Shown piece by piece: positions 43,210 to 50,984 of a stretch of DNA of 64,000 nt; the first letter of the stretch is position 1; the number at the start of each line of letters is the position of its first letter. Position numbers and translations under genes: made by a program. The notes beneath the pieces are model-generated. The model saw nothing but the letters and a program-made list of their open reading frames with translations. It had not been told where the DNA came from and searched no databases. Where the stretch lies: the NCBI RefSeq assembly GCF_021245805.1, contig NZ_JAJJNF010000004.1, forward strand, positions 124,001 through 188,000. The letters run 5' to 3'. This DNA comes from Mangrovimonas futianensis (lineage in GTDB: Bacteria > Bacteroidota > Bacteroidia > Flavobacteriales > Flavobacteriaceae).

Positions 43210-43593
43210 TTAGAATCCGTGTTGTTTGATAAATCCATTTGAATAAACTCCTTCAACATATCCTCCTTCTTGTAAAAGGATGAAGATTAAGTAGCAAATT
43301 AGGAAAATTGCTGTCCAAACTACCGCTCTTCTTAAACCTTTGGTTTCGTCACGCATGTGCATGAAGTCCCAAGTAATGTAATAGGCTTTAACAAGCGTTA
43401 GGATAATAAAAATCCAGTTAAGGATTTTCATTCCTATTATCTTACCCATTAAAACTTCTGGTTTGTAAATACCTAGAACAACCTCAACAGCAGTTACTAT
43501 TGAAAGAAGAATCAAAACACCCCAAATCTTTTGGGTATTAGACTTAAATTTAACAGTACCTCTTAATATTTCTAATTTATGATCGTGTGCCAT
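43210..43593 (-). CDS. Cytochrome c oxidase subunit IV family protein
   Basis: A 127-residue membrane protein with three hydrophobic helices (about 22-42, 52-72, 88-108). It contains the conserved KAYYITWDFMHMRDETKGLRR segment seen in subunit IV-like proteins of heme-copper oxidases. It is 19 bases downstream of the large subunit III gene, so the two are co-transcribed. It probably stabilises the oxidase complex in the inner membrane. Confidence 0.88.
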   Translation of the reverse strand: MAHDHKLEILRGTVKFKSNTQKIWGVLILLSIVTAVEVVLGIYKPEVLMGKIIGMKILNWIFIILTLVKAYYITWDFMHMRDETKGLRRAVVWTAIFLICYLIFILLQEGGYVEGVYSNGFIKQHGF

Positions 43594-43612
43594 TAGTTAA
43601 TGAATTTCAGGA

Positions 43613-44593
43613 TTAAACAAGGTAAAAGAAGGTAAATACAAATACCCAAACTAAATCTACAAAGTGCCAGTAAAGTCCAACTTTCTCTACCATTTCATAA
43701 CTTCTCCTTCTTTCGTAGGTTCCGATAATCACATTAAAGAAAATGATAATGTTGATAACAACTCCAGAAAATACGTGGAATCCGTGGAAACCAGTTATGA
43801 AGAAAAAGAAATCAGCAAATAAAGGCGAACCGTATTCATTAACATGAAGGTTAGCTCCGTGAACCACTAAATTCCCGTGATCCTTTAACATGCTTAAAGA
43901 TTCCTCTCTTGAAAGCACTGTTTTATGACCGTGCTCATCCAACATTTGAGTTCTGATAAGAATATCATCGTTTGCTTCCATGCCTTTTACAACTTCTGCA
44001 ACCGTAAAATCAGGTAATGCCCCTTCGCTCACAAACCAAAGACCACTTTTACGTTCGTGTTGTGCTCTTTCAGAATGCTGTGACGTTGTAAAATCTCTGA
44101 TGGCAAGTCTTTCACCATCTGTATTAACAAACTGAAGAATATTTCCTCCTTTTGTTTGTACGGCTCCAAAGTCTCCCTTGATAAAGGTTGCCCATTCCCA
44201 AGCCTGAGAACCAACGAATATTAAACCTCCAATAATGGTAAGAAACATATACCAAGTTACTTTGGTCTTTTGCATTTTATGACCAGCATCTACAGCCAAT
44301 ACCATGGTTACAGATGACATGATTAATACAAAGGTCATAAATGCCACATAGATCATTGGCAATTCTTGACCATGCAAAAATGGAACGTGAGTAAACACCT
44401 CATCGGCAATTGGCCAATAATCAATAAATTTAAATCTTGAAAAGCCGTAGGCCGCTAAGAACCCAGAGAAGGTCAAGGCATCAGAAAGGATGAAGAACCA
44501 CATCATCATCTTACCATAACTTGCTTTTAGTGGCTCATTACCACCTCCCCAAGTTTTTCCTTCTGTTCCTGTATTAACAACAGTAGTGTCCAT
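43613..44593 (-). CDS. Cytochrome c oxidase subunit III, long form with soluble insertion
   Basis: A 326-residue subunit III of a heme-copper oxidase. Helices carry the expected motifs: FILSDALTFSGFLAAYG, SQAWEWATF, and at the C-terminus FFFITGFHGFHVFSGV and GLYWHFVDLVWVFVF. Between the SQAWEW helix and the FHGFHV helix there is a hydrophilic stretch of roughly 100 residues (about 137-245). This is absent from the shorter subunit III-like protein encoded just upstream. The two subunit III-type genes lie in tandem. A promoter-like element precedes this gene. Confidence 0.92.
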   Translation of the reverse strand: MDTTVVNTGTEGKTWGGGNEPLKASYGKMMMWFFILSDALTFSGFLAAYGFSRFKFIDYWPIADEVFTHVPFLHGQELPMIYVAFMTFVLIMSSVTMVLAVDAGHKMQKTKVTWYMFLTIIGGLIFVGSQAWEWATFIKGDFGAVQTKGGNILQFVNTDGERLAIRDFTTSQHSERAQHERKSGLWFVSEGALPDFTVAEVVKGMEANDDILIRTQMLDEHGHKTVLSREESLSMLKDHGNLVVHGANLHVNEYGSPLFADFFFFITGFHGFHVFSGVVINIIIFFNVIIGTYERRRSYEMVEKVGLYWHFVDLVWVFVFTFFYLV

Positions 44594-44622
44594 ATTTTAT
44601 TGGTATAGTTTTAAAAGTTGCA

Positions 44623-44653
44623 CAAAAATAATTATTTTATCTTTTTGACGAAA
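44623..44653 (-). promoter_or_regulatory. Predicted promoter of the subunit III-subunit IV genes (TTTC-N19-TATTTTTG)
   Basis: On the minus strand TTTC (complement of 44650-44653) precedes TATTTTTG (complement of 44623-44630) by 19 bases. The -7 match is perfect and the -33 differs by one base from TTTG. The ATG is at 44593. Confidence 0.5.
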
Positions 44654-44721
44654 TTTCAAAAAACATTTTGAAAGTCATTATTTTCTGTTCTTACAGCCTT
44701 TACATCAATTTGATAGGCCTT

Positions 44722-45303
44722 CTAGTTCATAAAGGTAAAAAATAAAAACAGGTAAACCCATAGCAAATCAACAAAGTGCCAAAAGGTTGAGGCCAAATCC
44801 AATCCCAAAGTATGCCCATCAGAATACTTTTGTTTAGAATTATTATAAATTACTACCAGCAGACAAAATAATCCTATAAGCACGTGAGCAATGTGTACAA
44901 TTGCAATCAAATAGATATAAGACATGGTCACATTTGAGGTAGGCCCCGTAAAATTATAGCCTTGATTTAATATTTCCCTAAATCCGGCAAACTGATTAAT
45001 AACAAAAAGGATTCCCAAGGCAAAAGTGATACTTAACAATATAGTAGTTAATTTATTCTTACCCTTCAGCAACATTTTTTTTGCAAAGAATAAGGTAACG
45101 CTACTTGCAATAATCAAGGCAACACTCATTTGAAAAGCTTGTGGCATTTCAAAATCAGTCAACCAATCTGGTCTTTTACTACTTACAATAAAGGCGCTAG
45201 TCCACCCAGCAAAAGACATAAATAAAGAAATCAATCCGAACCAAAGCATCATTTTTTTTGCTCGGTTATTTTTTTCTTCAAAAGTTCCTTGAGTTAAATC
45301 CAT
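44722..45303 (-). CDS. Cytochrome c oxidase subunit III, short form
   Basis: A 193-residue subunit III-type protein with five predicted helices. Conserved features are MMLWFGLISLFMSFAGW, IVHIAHVLIGL and, at the end, FWHFVDLLWVYLFLF. It follows cyoE by 2 bases, so it is co-translated with the heme O synthase. It is a paralogue of the next, longer subunit III gene and lacks its soluble insertion. Paired subunit III-like genes are common in Bacteroidota oxidase clusters. Confidence 0.9.
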   Translation of the reverse strand: MDLTQGTFEEKNNRAKKMMLWFGLISLFMSFAGWTSAFIVSSKRPDWLTDFEMPQAFQMSVALIIASSVTLFFAKKMLLKGKNKLTTILLSITFALGILFVINQFAGFREILNQGYNFTGPTSNVTMSYIYLIAIVHIAHVLIGLFCLLVVIYNNSKQKYSDGHTLGLDLASTFWHFVDLLWVYLFLFFTFMN

Positions 45304-45305
45304 AA

Positions 45306-46199
45306 CTATCTCAAAAATTTATCTACTACATATACAATTTGCAGTAAGGTTATATAGGAAACACTTGCTAACATCAATTTTTTGGCTGCCACCGAAGACA
45401 TTTGCTTATACAACCGGATGGCGAAGTATAACATTCCTAATCCAAGTATTAAAACGATACTTGCGACAATAGGGGTCAAAAATAATCTACCTGTAAAACC
45501 AAAAGCAGGAATGATGGAAACCAAAATAGTCCAAACGGTGTACATGATAATTTGAACAGCAGTTCCTTTATCCTTTTTTCCCGTTGGCAACATAAAAAAG
45601 CCTCCCTTTTTATAATCGTCAAACAAAAACCAACCTATAGACCAAAAATGAGGGAATTGCCAAAAAAACTGAATAGCAAATAAGGTTCCTGGCTCCATTC
45701 CAAAATCATTCGTTGCTGCCACCCAACCCAACATAAAAGGAATGGCTCCTGGAATGGCACCAACAAAAACAGACAATGGTGTTTTTGTTTTTAAAGGCGT
45801 ATAAACACTGGTATATAAAAATATGGAAACCGCCCCAAACATAGCCGTTTTAGGGTTAATGATGTATAAAATTACAATTCCCAAAATGGTAAAAACCGTA
45901 GCAATGGTGAAAGCCGTGTTAACGGTCATCCTTTTAGCGGGTACCGGTCGGTCTTTCGTTCTATCCATTAAAGCGTCCAAATCACGCTCAATGATTTGAT
46001 TATAGGCATTGGATGCACCCACCATAAAGTAACCTCCCAATCCCAAAAGGATTAATGTTTTAATTTCAACGACGTCAACTCCTAAAAGGTAACCTGCGAT
46101 AGATGAAAAAACCACGCTTATTGCCAAACGGATTTTGGTGATTTCCTTAAAATCTGAAATTAAGGTGTGCTGAACGGGTGAAGTTTTGGATCTACTCAA
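45306..46199 (-). CDS. cyoE: Protoheme IX farnesyltransferase (heme O synthase)
   Basis: A 297-residue UbiA-superfamily prenyltransferase that farnesylates heme B to heme O for the oxidase. The Asp-rich substrate motif NAYNQIIERDLDALMDRT is near residues 63-80. Eight or nine hydrophobic helices fill the rest. The only plausible start is TTG at 46199 (MSRSKTSPVQH); there is no in-frame ATG near the N-terminus. It heads the oxidase gene run. Confidence 0.93.
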   Translation of the reverse strand: MSRSKTSPVQHTLISDFKEITKIRLAISVVFSSIAGYLLGVDVVEIKTLILLGLGGYFMVGASNAYNQIIERDLDALMDRTKDRPVPAKRMTVNTAFTIATVFTILGIVILYIINPKTAMFGAVSIFLYTSVYTPLKTKTPLSVFVGAIPGAIPFMLGWVAATNDFGMEPGTLFAIQFFWQFPHFWSIGWFLFDDYKKGGFFMLPTGKKDKGTAVQIIMYTVWTILVSIIPAFGFTGRLFLTPIVASIVLILGLGMLYFAIRLYKQMSSVAAKKLMLASVSYITLLQIVYVVDKFLR

Positions 46200-46259
46200 G
46201 GTAAAATGTCATTTTTCGCTTAAAAAATGCGTGCGCAAAGATACTTTGAAAAACTTATT

Positions 46260-48380
46260 CTACAAATCAAAATACCAATTAAATAGGTCTGTCCTTAACC
46301 CAATATTAAACCATACCGTATTATTTTTAAAGGTATTTACAGTTTGGGCTTGTGGATTAAAATCTCGGAAAGTTACATCCACAAAGAGTTTAAGGTTAGT
46401 AGACGGGTTTAATAAATAACCTACTTGAACATTAGCAAAAACAGTTTTGGTTTTATTTCCTTGTCCTACGGTGACACCTGTATCATAAGGTCTTTCATTA
46501 TAATCCCTAAAAATATCACCTCCATAGCTGAATTCATCTCCATCTTGATTCAAATCATAACCCCTAGTTCCAAAGATAACTTTAGCATTTCCAAACCATC
46601 GTTTGTAATGGTATCTTCCTATCACAATAAACTCACTAAAATTTGCCCCCCATAGATGAGCCATCGATTGATTGGTATGACCATAGTTCAATACCACATT
46701 ATTATGGGAATAGGTATAGGGTCTCACTCGGTTGTATTCTGCCTGAAGCATCAAGTTTTTCACTTTGAAAGCATGGTAATACTTTAACCCTAGTTGATAT
46801 CCAAATTTATTTTTCCAACTTTTGTTTCCTCCGGTCACGTCACTTAAAGAAAATTCATCTAATATAAACTGGCTATAGGCATTAATATTGTCATTTACCT
46901 TATACTTTGCAGATGCTCCTAATAAAGCATTCCCAGCATCCTGGCCAGACTCAAACTCTATAGCTCTATAAAAAATGATTGGATTCAAATAGTTGATATC
47001 AAACGAACGATTCTCGGTTTTTGCCCAAATAACAGATTCAAATAACCCAATATTCAATCTCTTACCTACATTATAACTTAAATAATGTGTTGCCATATAT
47101 TTAGTCTTATAGGCACCGGCATCATCAATAGTCTCTGGCCTCACATCTCTTAACCACATCCAAGTGTTGGTATATTTAATTTTCCAAAAGGACGTATTGA
47201 ATTTTAAATAAGTAACGGGGCTAGCAACATCACTGATAAACAAAGAGCGATAACCATCTCCGATAAAGTTTTTACCATGACCAAATTGCGCATTAAAAAA
47301 CTCAAACGGACTGTATGACAAGTAGGCTTCAGCCACAGGATAATCAAATGCATCCTCTTTAAACCTTTTAGCTATCCCACGACCTGGAACAACTCCCACC
47401 CCATCATTTGCGGCAATTGAGGTCGTGTATTCATTAATATATTGAGCGAAGCGTCCTTGGCTTTCATAAACCGCAGTGAAAAAATTCAATTTCTTCCCTA
47501 ACCCTCCTTGAAAATAAATACCCCTCGTATTATTAAAAGTGGAATTAAAGCTGGCATCTGTGTCCTTACCTACCTCAAAATCAAAGATGGGGTCTAGCGT
47601 AAACCAATAATTTTTTGATTGTATTCTAACAAAATGTTCATTAAACAGCTTTCTTCCAAACCAACTATCAGTTTCTTTAAGTAACGCTTCTTTCTCAGCC
47701 TTAAAATCATAGTATTGAGATACATCTTGATACATTAACGGTTTAGAAGCCGTATGACTATTGGTACCTACCAAATTGATACTTCTATCAAATTGTGAAT
47801 AAAAGCTATGGGTAAATGGGATGTTTAACTGACTAGAGTATTCCTTTTGACTGTAAGGCACTAATTTTAAACCCACACTATCATACTGTGTTTTTGCAGC
47901 TTTCTCAAGTTCGGTAAGTTCATCGGGATTGGCTTTACCGTCTTGCGTTCTAACCACCTCTTCTTTTAAAATCGTTTGGTTGATTAAAGGTATTTTAATA
48001 GCCACCGAGTATTGCTTGAAAGTAGGTTTCCCATTATAGGTTGCAGGTTGAATTTTTGGTAATTCCTGAAACACCCTTCGGGCTTCATCTTTTAACTCAT
48101 TATAGATAGCATCGACATAAACTACTTGAAACACTCCTTCTTTACTCACTTCAAAAAGAACCATGACCTCTCCTTTATAGTTCTCTTCACTTACCTTTTC
48201 TGGTACCTTGAAATTTTCAAAAACAAAAGTGAATATTTGATTGTCAAAGCAGGTTTTCAAATCATCAATTTGAACAGATTCACAATTGGGAAAAACAGGC
48301 GGTTTTTCGTTTAATAATTCTGATTGTGAAAAGAAATAACTCGGAATAAATAAAAGTACCAAGAAGATAGCATGCCTCAT
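46260..48380 (-). CDS. RemB-like outer-membrane protein with N-terminal TonB C-terminal-type domain
   Basis: A 706-residue protein with a signal peptide (residues 1-18, ending FFSQ). Residues about 25-135 form a domain that resembles the C-terminal domain of the two TonB proteins encoded directly upstream (PPVFPNCE, then GEVMVLFEVSKEGVF, then LPKIQPATYNGKP). The remainder, about 190-706, is rich in aromatic beta-strands and has the look of an outer-membrane barrel of capsule-assembly (Wzi-like) type, ending NWYFDL. The layout fits proteins annotated as gliding motility protein RemB in Flavobacteriia; I recall this naming and cannot confirm it here. A TonB-type domain at the N-terminus of an outer-membrane protein would face the periplasm. 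Confidence 0.7.
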   Translation of the reverse strand: MRHAIFLVLLFIPSYFFSQSELLNEKPPVFPNCESVQIDDLKTCFDNQIFTFVFENFKVPEKVSEENYKGEVMVLFEVSKEGVFQVVYVDAIYNELKDEARRVFQELPKIQPATYNGKPTFKQYSVAIKIPLINQTILKEEVVRTQDGKANPDELTELEKAAKTQYDSVGLKLVPYSQKEYSSQLNIPFTHSFYSQFDRSINLVGTNSHTASKPLMYQDVSQYYDFKAEKEALLKETDSWFGRKLFNEHFVRIQSKNYWFTLDPIFDFEVGKDTDASFNSTFNNTRGIYFQGGLGKKLNFFTAVYESQGRFAQYINEYTTSIAANDGVGVVPGRGIAKRFKEDAFDYPVAEAYLSYSPFEFFNAQFGHGKNFIGDGYRSLFISDVASPVTYLKFNTSFWKIKYTNTWMWLRDVRPETIDDAGAYKTKYMATHYLSYNVGKRLNIGLFESVIWAKTENRSFDINYLNPIIFYRAIEFESGQDAGNALLGASAKYKVNDNINAYSQFILDEFSLSDVTGGNKSWKNKFGYQLGLKYYHAFKVKNLMLQAEYNRVRPYTYSHNNVVLNYGHTNQSMAHLWGANFSEFIVIGRYHYKRWFGNAKVIFGTRGYDLNQDGDEFSYGGDIFRDYNERPYDTGVTVGQGNKTKTVFANVQVGYLLNPSTNLKLFVDVTFRDFNPQAQTVNTFKNNTVWFNIGLRTDLFNWYFDL

Positions 48381-48435
48381 ACAGGGGGTCTCTTAATTTG
48401 ACCGAAAGATACTATTTTTTTAATAACGAGTAGAT

Positions 48436-48466
48436 TAAAAAAACCGTTACCCTAGGGTAACGGTCT
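48436..48466 (-). terminator. Intrinsic terminator downstream of the first TonB gene
   Basis: A perfect palindromic stem: ACCGTTACCC (48443-48452) and GGGTAACGGT (48455-48464) with only two bases between them. A run of T follows on the minus strand. Confidence 0.88.
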
Positions 48467-48478
48467 TCAATTTTTGAA

Positions 48479-49276
48479 TTAATCATGAACCTGAAAAATA
48501 ATTGGAAAGGTATAGGATACTTTTACGGGTTTTTGATTTTGTCTCCCTGGTTGCATTTTGGGTAATTTCCCCATCACCTCTACCGCTTCTTCATCCAATT
48601 CCTTATGCTTTGATAAAGCCTTTATCCCGACCACGTTTCCATTGGTATCAATAGTAAACATCACATTGATTCTTTGAATTCCATCCAAACCAAGCTTTGA
48701 TCCCAAATTGGCATCGAACTTTTTACGAATATGTTGGTTGATTTTATCAGACAAACATTTAATTCTCTCGTCCCGACCATTTACCTTTTCACACCCTGGA
48801 AACACAGGCGCTTCTGCTACAGCATTTACAGGCATCGGAGGCACATCAACCGGAATTTCTATAACCTTGATGCTTCCAGGATCCAAAGGTGTATCTGTAG
48901 GCTCTGGTTCTGTAATTAAATTATCTGTTTCTGGTAATAATGCATTGTTATCAACAATTTTTGGTTCAAGCAATAACTTGGGTTTTGATGTTGCTTTCTT
49001 TTCCACAGGTTTTGCTTCGGGTTCTTTATAAATCTTAAAAGCCAAATCCATCGCATAGGGATCCTCTGTGATAGTCTCCCCTCTATCAGAAACAAGAGCC
49101 TCTGTATATTTAAAGTTCAATTGTAATAACCCATAAGCACCCAAGAGTGCAACAATAAGACCTACTTGAAAAAAGAGGGTGGAGTTTTTTTGTAAATTTG
49201 CATCGTGCTTTTGTGGTTTTGACACATCATTTTCGTTTTGCCGAACGAAAGACCGATTGTTGTTGAATAATTTCAT
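48479..49276 (-). CDS. Energy transducer TonB
   Basis: A 265-residue TonB. A short cytoplasmic segment is followed by one transmembrane helix (about 34-50), a Pro/Glu-containing periplasmic linker (about 75-150), and the TonB C-terminal domain (about 155-265). This domain has the Bacteroidota-typical PVFPGCEKV start, GIQRINVMFTIDTNGNV, and LPKMQPGRQNQKPVKVSY. It would couple the proton motive force to TonB-dependent outer-membrane transporters. It is the middle member of three neighbouring genes that share this C-terminal domain type, each separated by terminators. Confidence 0.92.
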   Translation of the reverse strand: MKLFNNNRSFVRQNENDVSKPQKHDANLQKNSTLFFQVGLIVALLGAYGLLQLNFKYTEALVSDRGETITEDPYAMDLAFKIYKEPEAKPVEKKATSKPKLLLEPKIVDNNALLPETDNLITEPEPTDTPLDPGSIKVIEIPVDVPPMPVNAVAEAPVFPGCEKVNGRDERIKCLSDKINQHIRKKFDANLGSKLGLDGIQRINVMFTIDTNGNVVGIKALSKHKELDEEAVEVMGKLPKMQPGRQNQKPVKVSYTFPIIFQVHD

Positions 49277-49327
49277 GATAATACTTTTTATATGTTAATA
49301 TTATCACAAAAACACAATAAGCATACC

Positions 49328-49364
49328 AAAAAAGAAATCCCGCTACATTTGTAACGGGATTTCT
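49328..49364 (-). terminator. Intrinsic terminator downstream of the second TonB gene
   Basis: On the minus strand AGAAATCCCG pairs with CGGGATTTCT (both near-perfect, with a further GTTAC/GTAGC extension), followed by a T-run. Confidence 0.85.
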
Positions 49365-49391
49365 TAATTATAAGATATATAAGTTTTAAAC

Positions 49392-50111
49392 TTAGTCTTG
49401 AACTTGGAATTTGATAGGTAAGTAATAAGGTACTCTTACTGCTTTACCTCTTTGCATTCCTGGCTTCATTTTAGGTAATTTACCAACAACTCTTTTTGCT
49501 TCTTGCTCTAATCTTGGATGCGGAGCTCTAGCCTTTACATCAACAATTTCACCATTTTTATCAATCTTAAAGAACACACTGATTTTTTGGATACCGCTCA
49601 AACCAAGCTCTCCTGCTAAATCAGTATCAAAATTCTTAGCGACAAATTTGGTGATTTTTTCATTCATACAAGCTTTCTTAGCATTGTTGTCACCTTTTTC
49701 ACATCCAGGAAATACAGGAACATTTTCAATTACCGCAAACGGAACCTCAACATCTTCTTCTACTTCCTCAACAACTACCTCCTCTACTTCAACGATTTCC
49801 TCTTCTTGACTCGTTTCAGTTGATTCAATAACGGTCTCTTCAACCTCTTCCTCATCTTCAACTACCTCAATAACTTCTGGTGCAGCTGGCGGTGGCGGTG
49901 GCGGTGGTGGTGTTTGGATTTGCTCAGTAATTGGCACTTCTTCTTCCAACTCTTGATCCAAACTCAATGTTCCGATATCAATAATTTCTTTGTCATACGA
50001 TTTGTAGTTGATAGCTGTATACGTGAAAAACAGCATCAAGGCTAAACCGACGGCAAAAAACAGTGAACTATTTCTACCTACATTGGCTTTAGGACTTTTC
50101 TTTTGTTCCAT
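49392..50111 (-). CDS. Energy transducer TonB with polyproline and acidic linker
   Basis: A 239-residue TonB from the ATG at 50111 (MEQKKSPKANVG). The longer frame adds 18 unlikely residues. One transmembrane helix (about 17-33) is followed by a run of eight prolines. An unusually acidic Glu/Val linker of about 60 residues comes next (segments such as VEDEEEVEETV and VEEVVVEEVEEDVEV). The C-terminal domain has PVFPGCEKG, GIQKISVFFKIDKNGEI and LPKMKPGMQRGKAVRVPYYLP. It sits 58 bases after the vanZ-like gene, on the gcvH transcript. Confidence 0.92.
   Translation of the reverse strand: MEQKKSPKANVGRNSSLFFAVGLALMLFFTYTAINYKSYDKEIIDIGTLSLDQELEEEVPITEQIQTPPPPPPPPAAPEVIEVVEDEEEVEETVIESTETSQEEEIVEVEEVVVEEVEEDVEVPFAVIENVPVFPGCEKGDNNAKKACMNEKITKFVAKNFDTDLAGELGLSGIQKISVFFKIDKNGEIVDVKARAPHPRLEQEAKRVVGKLPKMKPGMQRGKAVRVPYYLPIKFQVQD
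49888..49911. repeat. Short GGT/GGC tandem repeat encoding Pro8 in TonB
   Basis: Eight consecutive triplets of GGC or GGT on the plus strand (CCN proline codons on the minus strand). The copy number could vary by slippage without shifting the frame. Confidence 0.7.
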
Positions 50112-50169
50112 GAGTTTTAAATTTTCCTGTCCGCTAAAATAACCATTTATTTGGCAAAAAAGCAAACCA

Positions 50170-50550
50170 TTATTGTTTTTTAACTAGTTTAAAATACCCC
50201 GTAATCAACAAAGATGAAACTAATACTCCAGCTATATTAAAAAGGATATCTATTAAATCAAATGATCTAGATGTGGTGATCAGCCATTGAAGACATTCAA
50301 TAATTATACCAAAAATCACTGAAAAGATAATTGCATAAAAAAATGCTGTTCTTTTTCGTTTTCCAAACCTAATCACAAAGGTTGCAAACCAAAATCCGTT
50401 GAAAAGGAGATAGGCACAGAAATGGAAAATTTTATCAATGTATGAAGGAGCATATTCCTCCACTTTGTCCATATCTATCGTCATTAAACAAACAATAGTA
50501 AGACAAAGGGTATATAGTATTGTGATTAAAAATGTCCGTTTCCTAAGCAC
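50170..50550 (-). CDS. VanZ-like family protein
   Basis: A 126-residue membrane protein with four hydrophobic segments and the VanZ-like motifs DKIFHFCAYLLFNGF and IIECLQWLITTSRSFDLIDILFN. It starts with GTG inside the end of gcvH (8-base overlap), so it is translationally coupled. This family is named for a teicoplanin resistance gene but its general function is unknown. The position between gcvH and tonB, downstream of sprA, is a common arrangement in Flavobacteriia as far as I know. Confidence 0.85.
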   Translation of the reverse strand: MLRKRTFLITILYTLCLTIVCLMTIDMDKVEEYAPSYIDKIFHFCAYLLFNGFWFATFVIRFGKRKRTAFFYAIIFSVIFGIIIECLQWLITTSRSFDLIDILFNIAGVLVSSLLITGYFKLVKKQ

Positions 50551-50923
50551 CTATTAGCTCTTTGTAATCTTCTGCAGATAACAAATTGTCTAATTGAGAA
50601 AGATCAGAGCACTTTACCTTAATCATCCATCCGTCTCCATAAGGATCGTTGTTTACTTTTTCTGGCTCATCTTCAAGAGACTCATTGAATTCAATGATTT
50701 CTCCAGCCATTGGTAAAAATAAATCAGATACTGTTTTTACTGCTTCAACCGTTCCGAAGATTTCTTCTGCATCCAAGGTTTCATCTACTGTTTCTACCTC
50801 TACATAAACGATGTCTCCCAATTCTCCTTGGGCAAAATCGGTAATTCCAATAGTGGCCACATCACCATCTATCATGACCCATTCATGGTCTTTGGTATAC
50901 TTTAATTCTGATGGAATATTCAT
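50543..50923 (-). CDS. gcvH: Glycine cleavage system H protein
   Basis: A 126-residue lipoyl carrier protein of the glycine cleavage complex. The lipoylated lysine is K63 in GTVEAVKTVSDL. TKDHEWV at the N-terminus and GDGWMIKVK in the C-terminal half are diagnostic. Length is normal. It has its own near-perfect promoter in the gap after sprA. The other glycine cleavage genes are not in this window. Confidence 0.96.
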   Translation of the reverse strand: MNIPSELKYTKDHEWVMIDGDVATIGITDFAQGELGDIVYVEVETVDETLDAEEIFGTVEAVKTVSDLFLPMAGEIIEFNESLEDEPEKVNNDPYGDGWMIKVKCSDLSQLDNLLSAEDYKELIGA

Positions 50924-50943
50924 AGTACTTAAGTTTGTTTCCG

Positions 50944-50975
50944 CAAATGTATCTATTCAACCTTATAAAATCAAA
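50944..50975 (-). promoter_or_regulatory. Promoter of gcvH-vanZ-tonB (TTTG-N20-TACATTTG)
   Basis: On the minus strand TTTG (complement of 50972-50975) is followed after 20 bases by TACATTTG (complement of 50944-50951), an exact Bacteroidota consensus match. The ATG of gcvH is 21 bases downstream. Confidence 0.75.
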
Positions 50976-50984
50976 CAGATTTTA

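Noticed and set aside
48443..48464. The 22-bp palindrome as an attachment site or operator
   Set aside because: Its position directly after the tonB stop and the T-run that follows on the minus strand make an intrinsic terminator the simpler reading.
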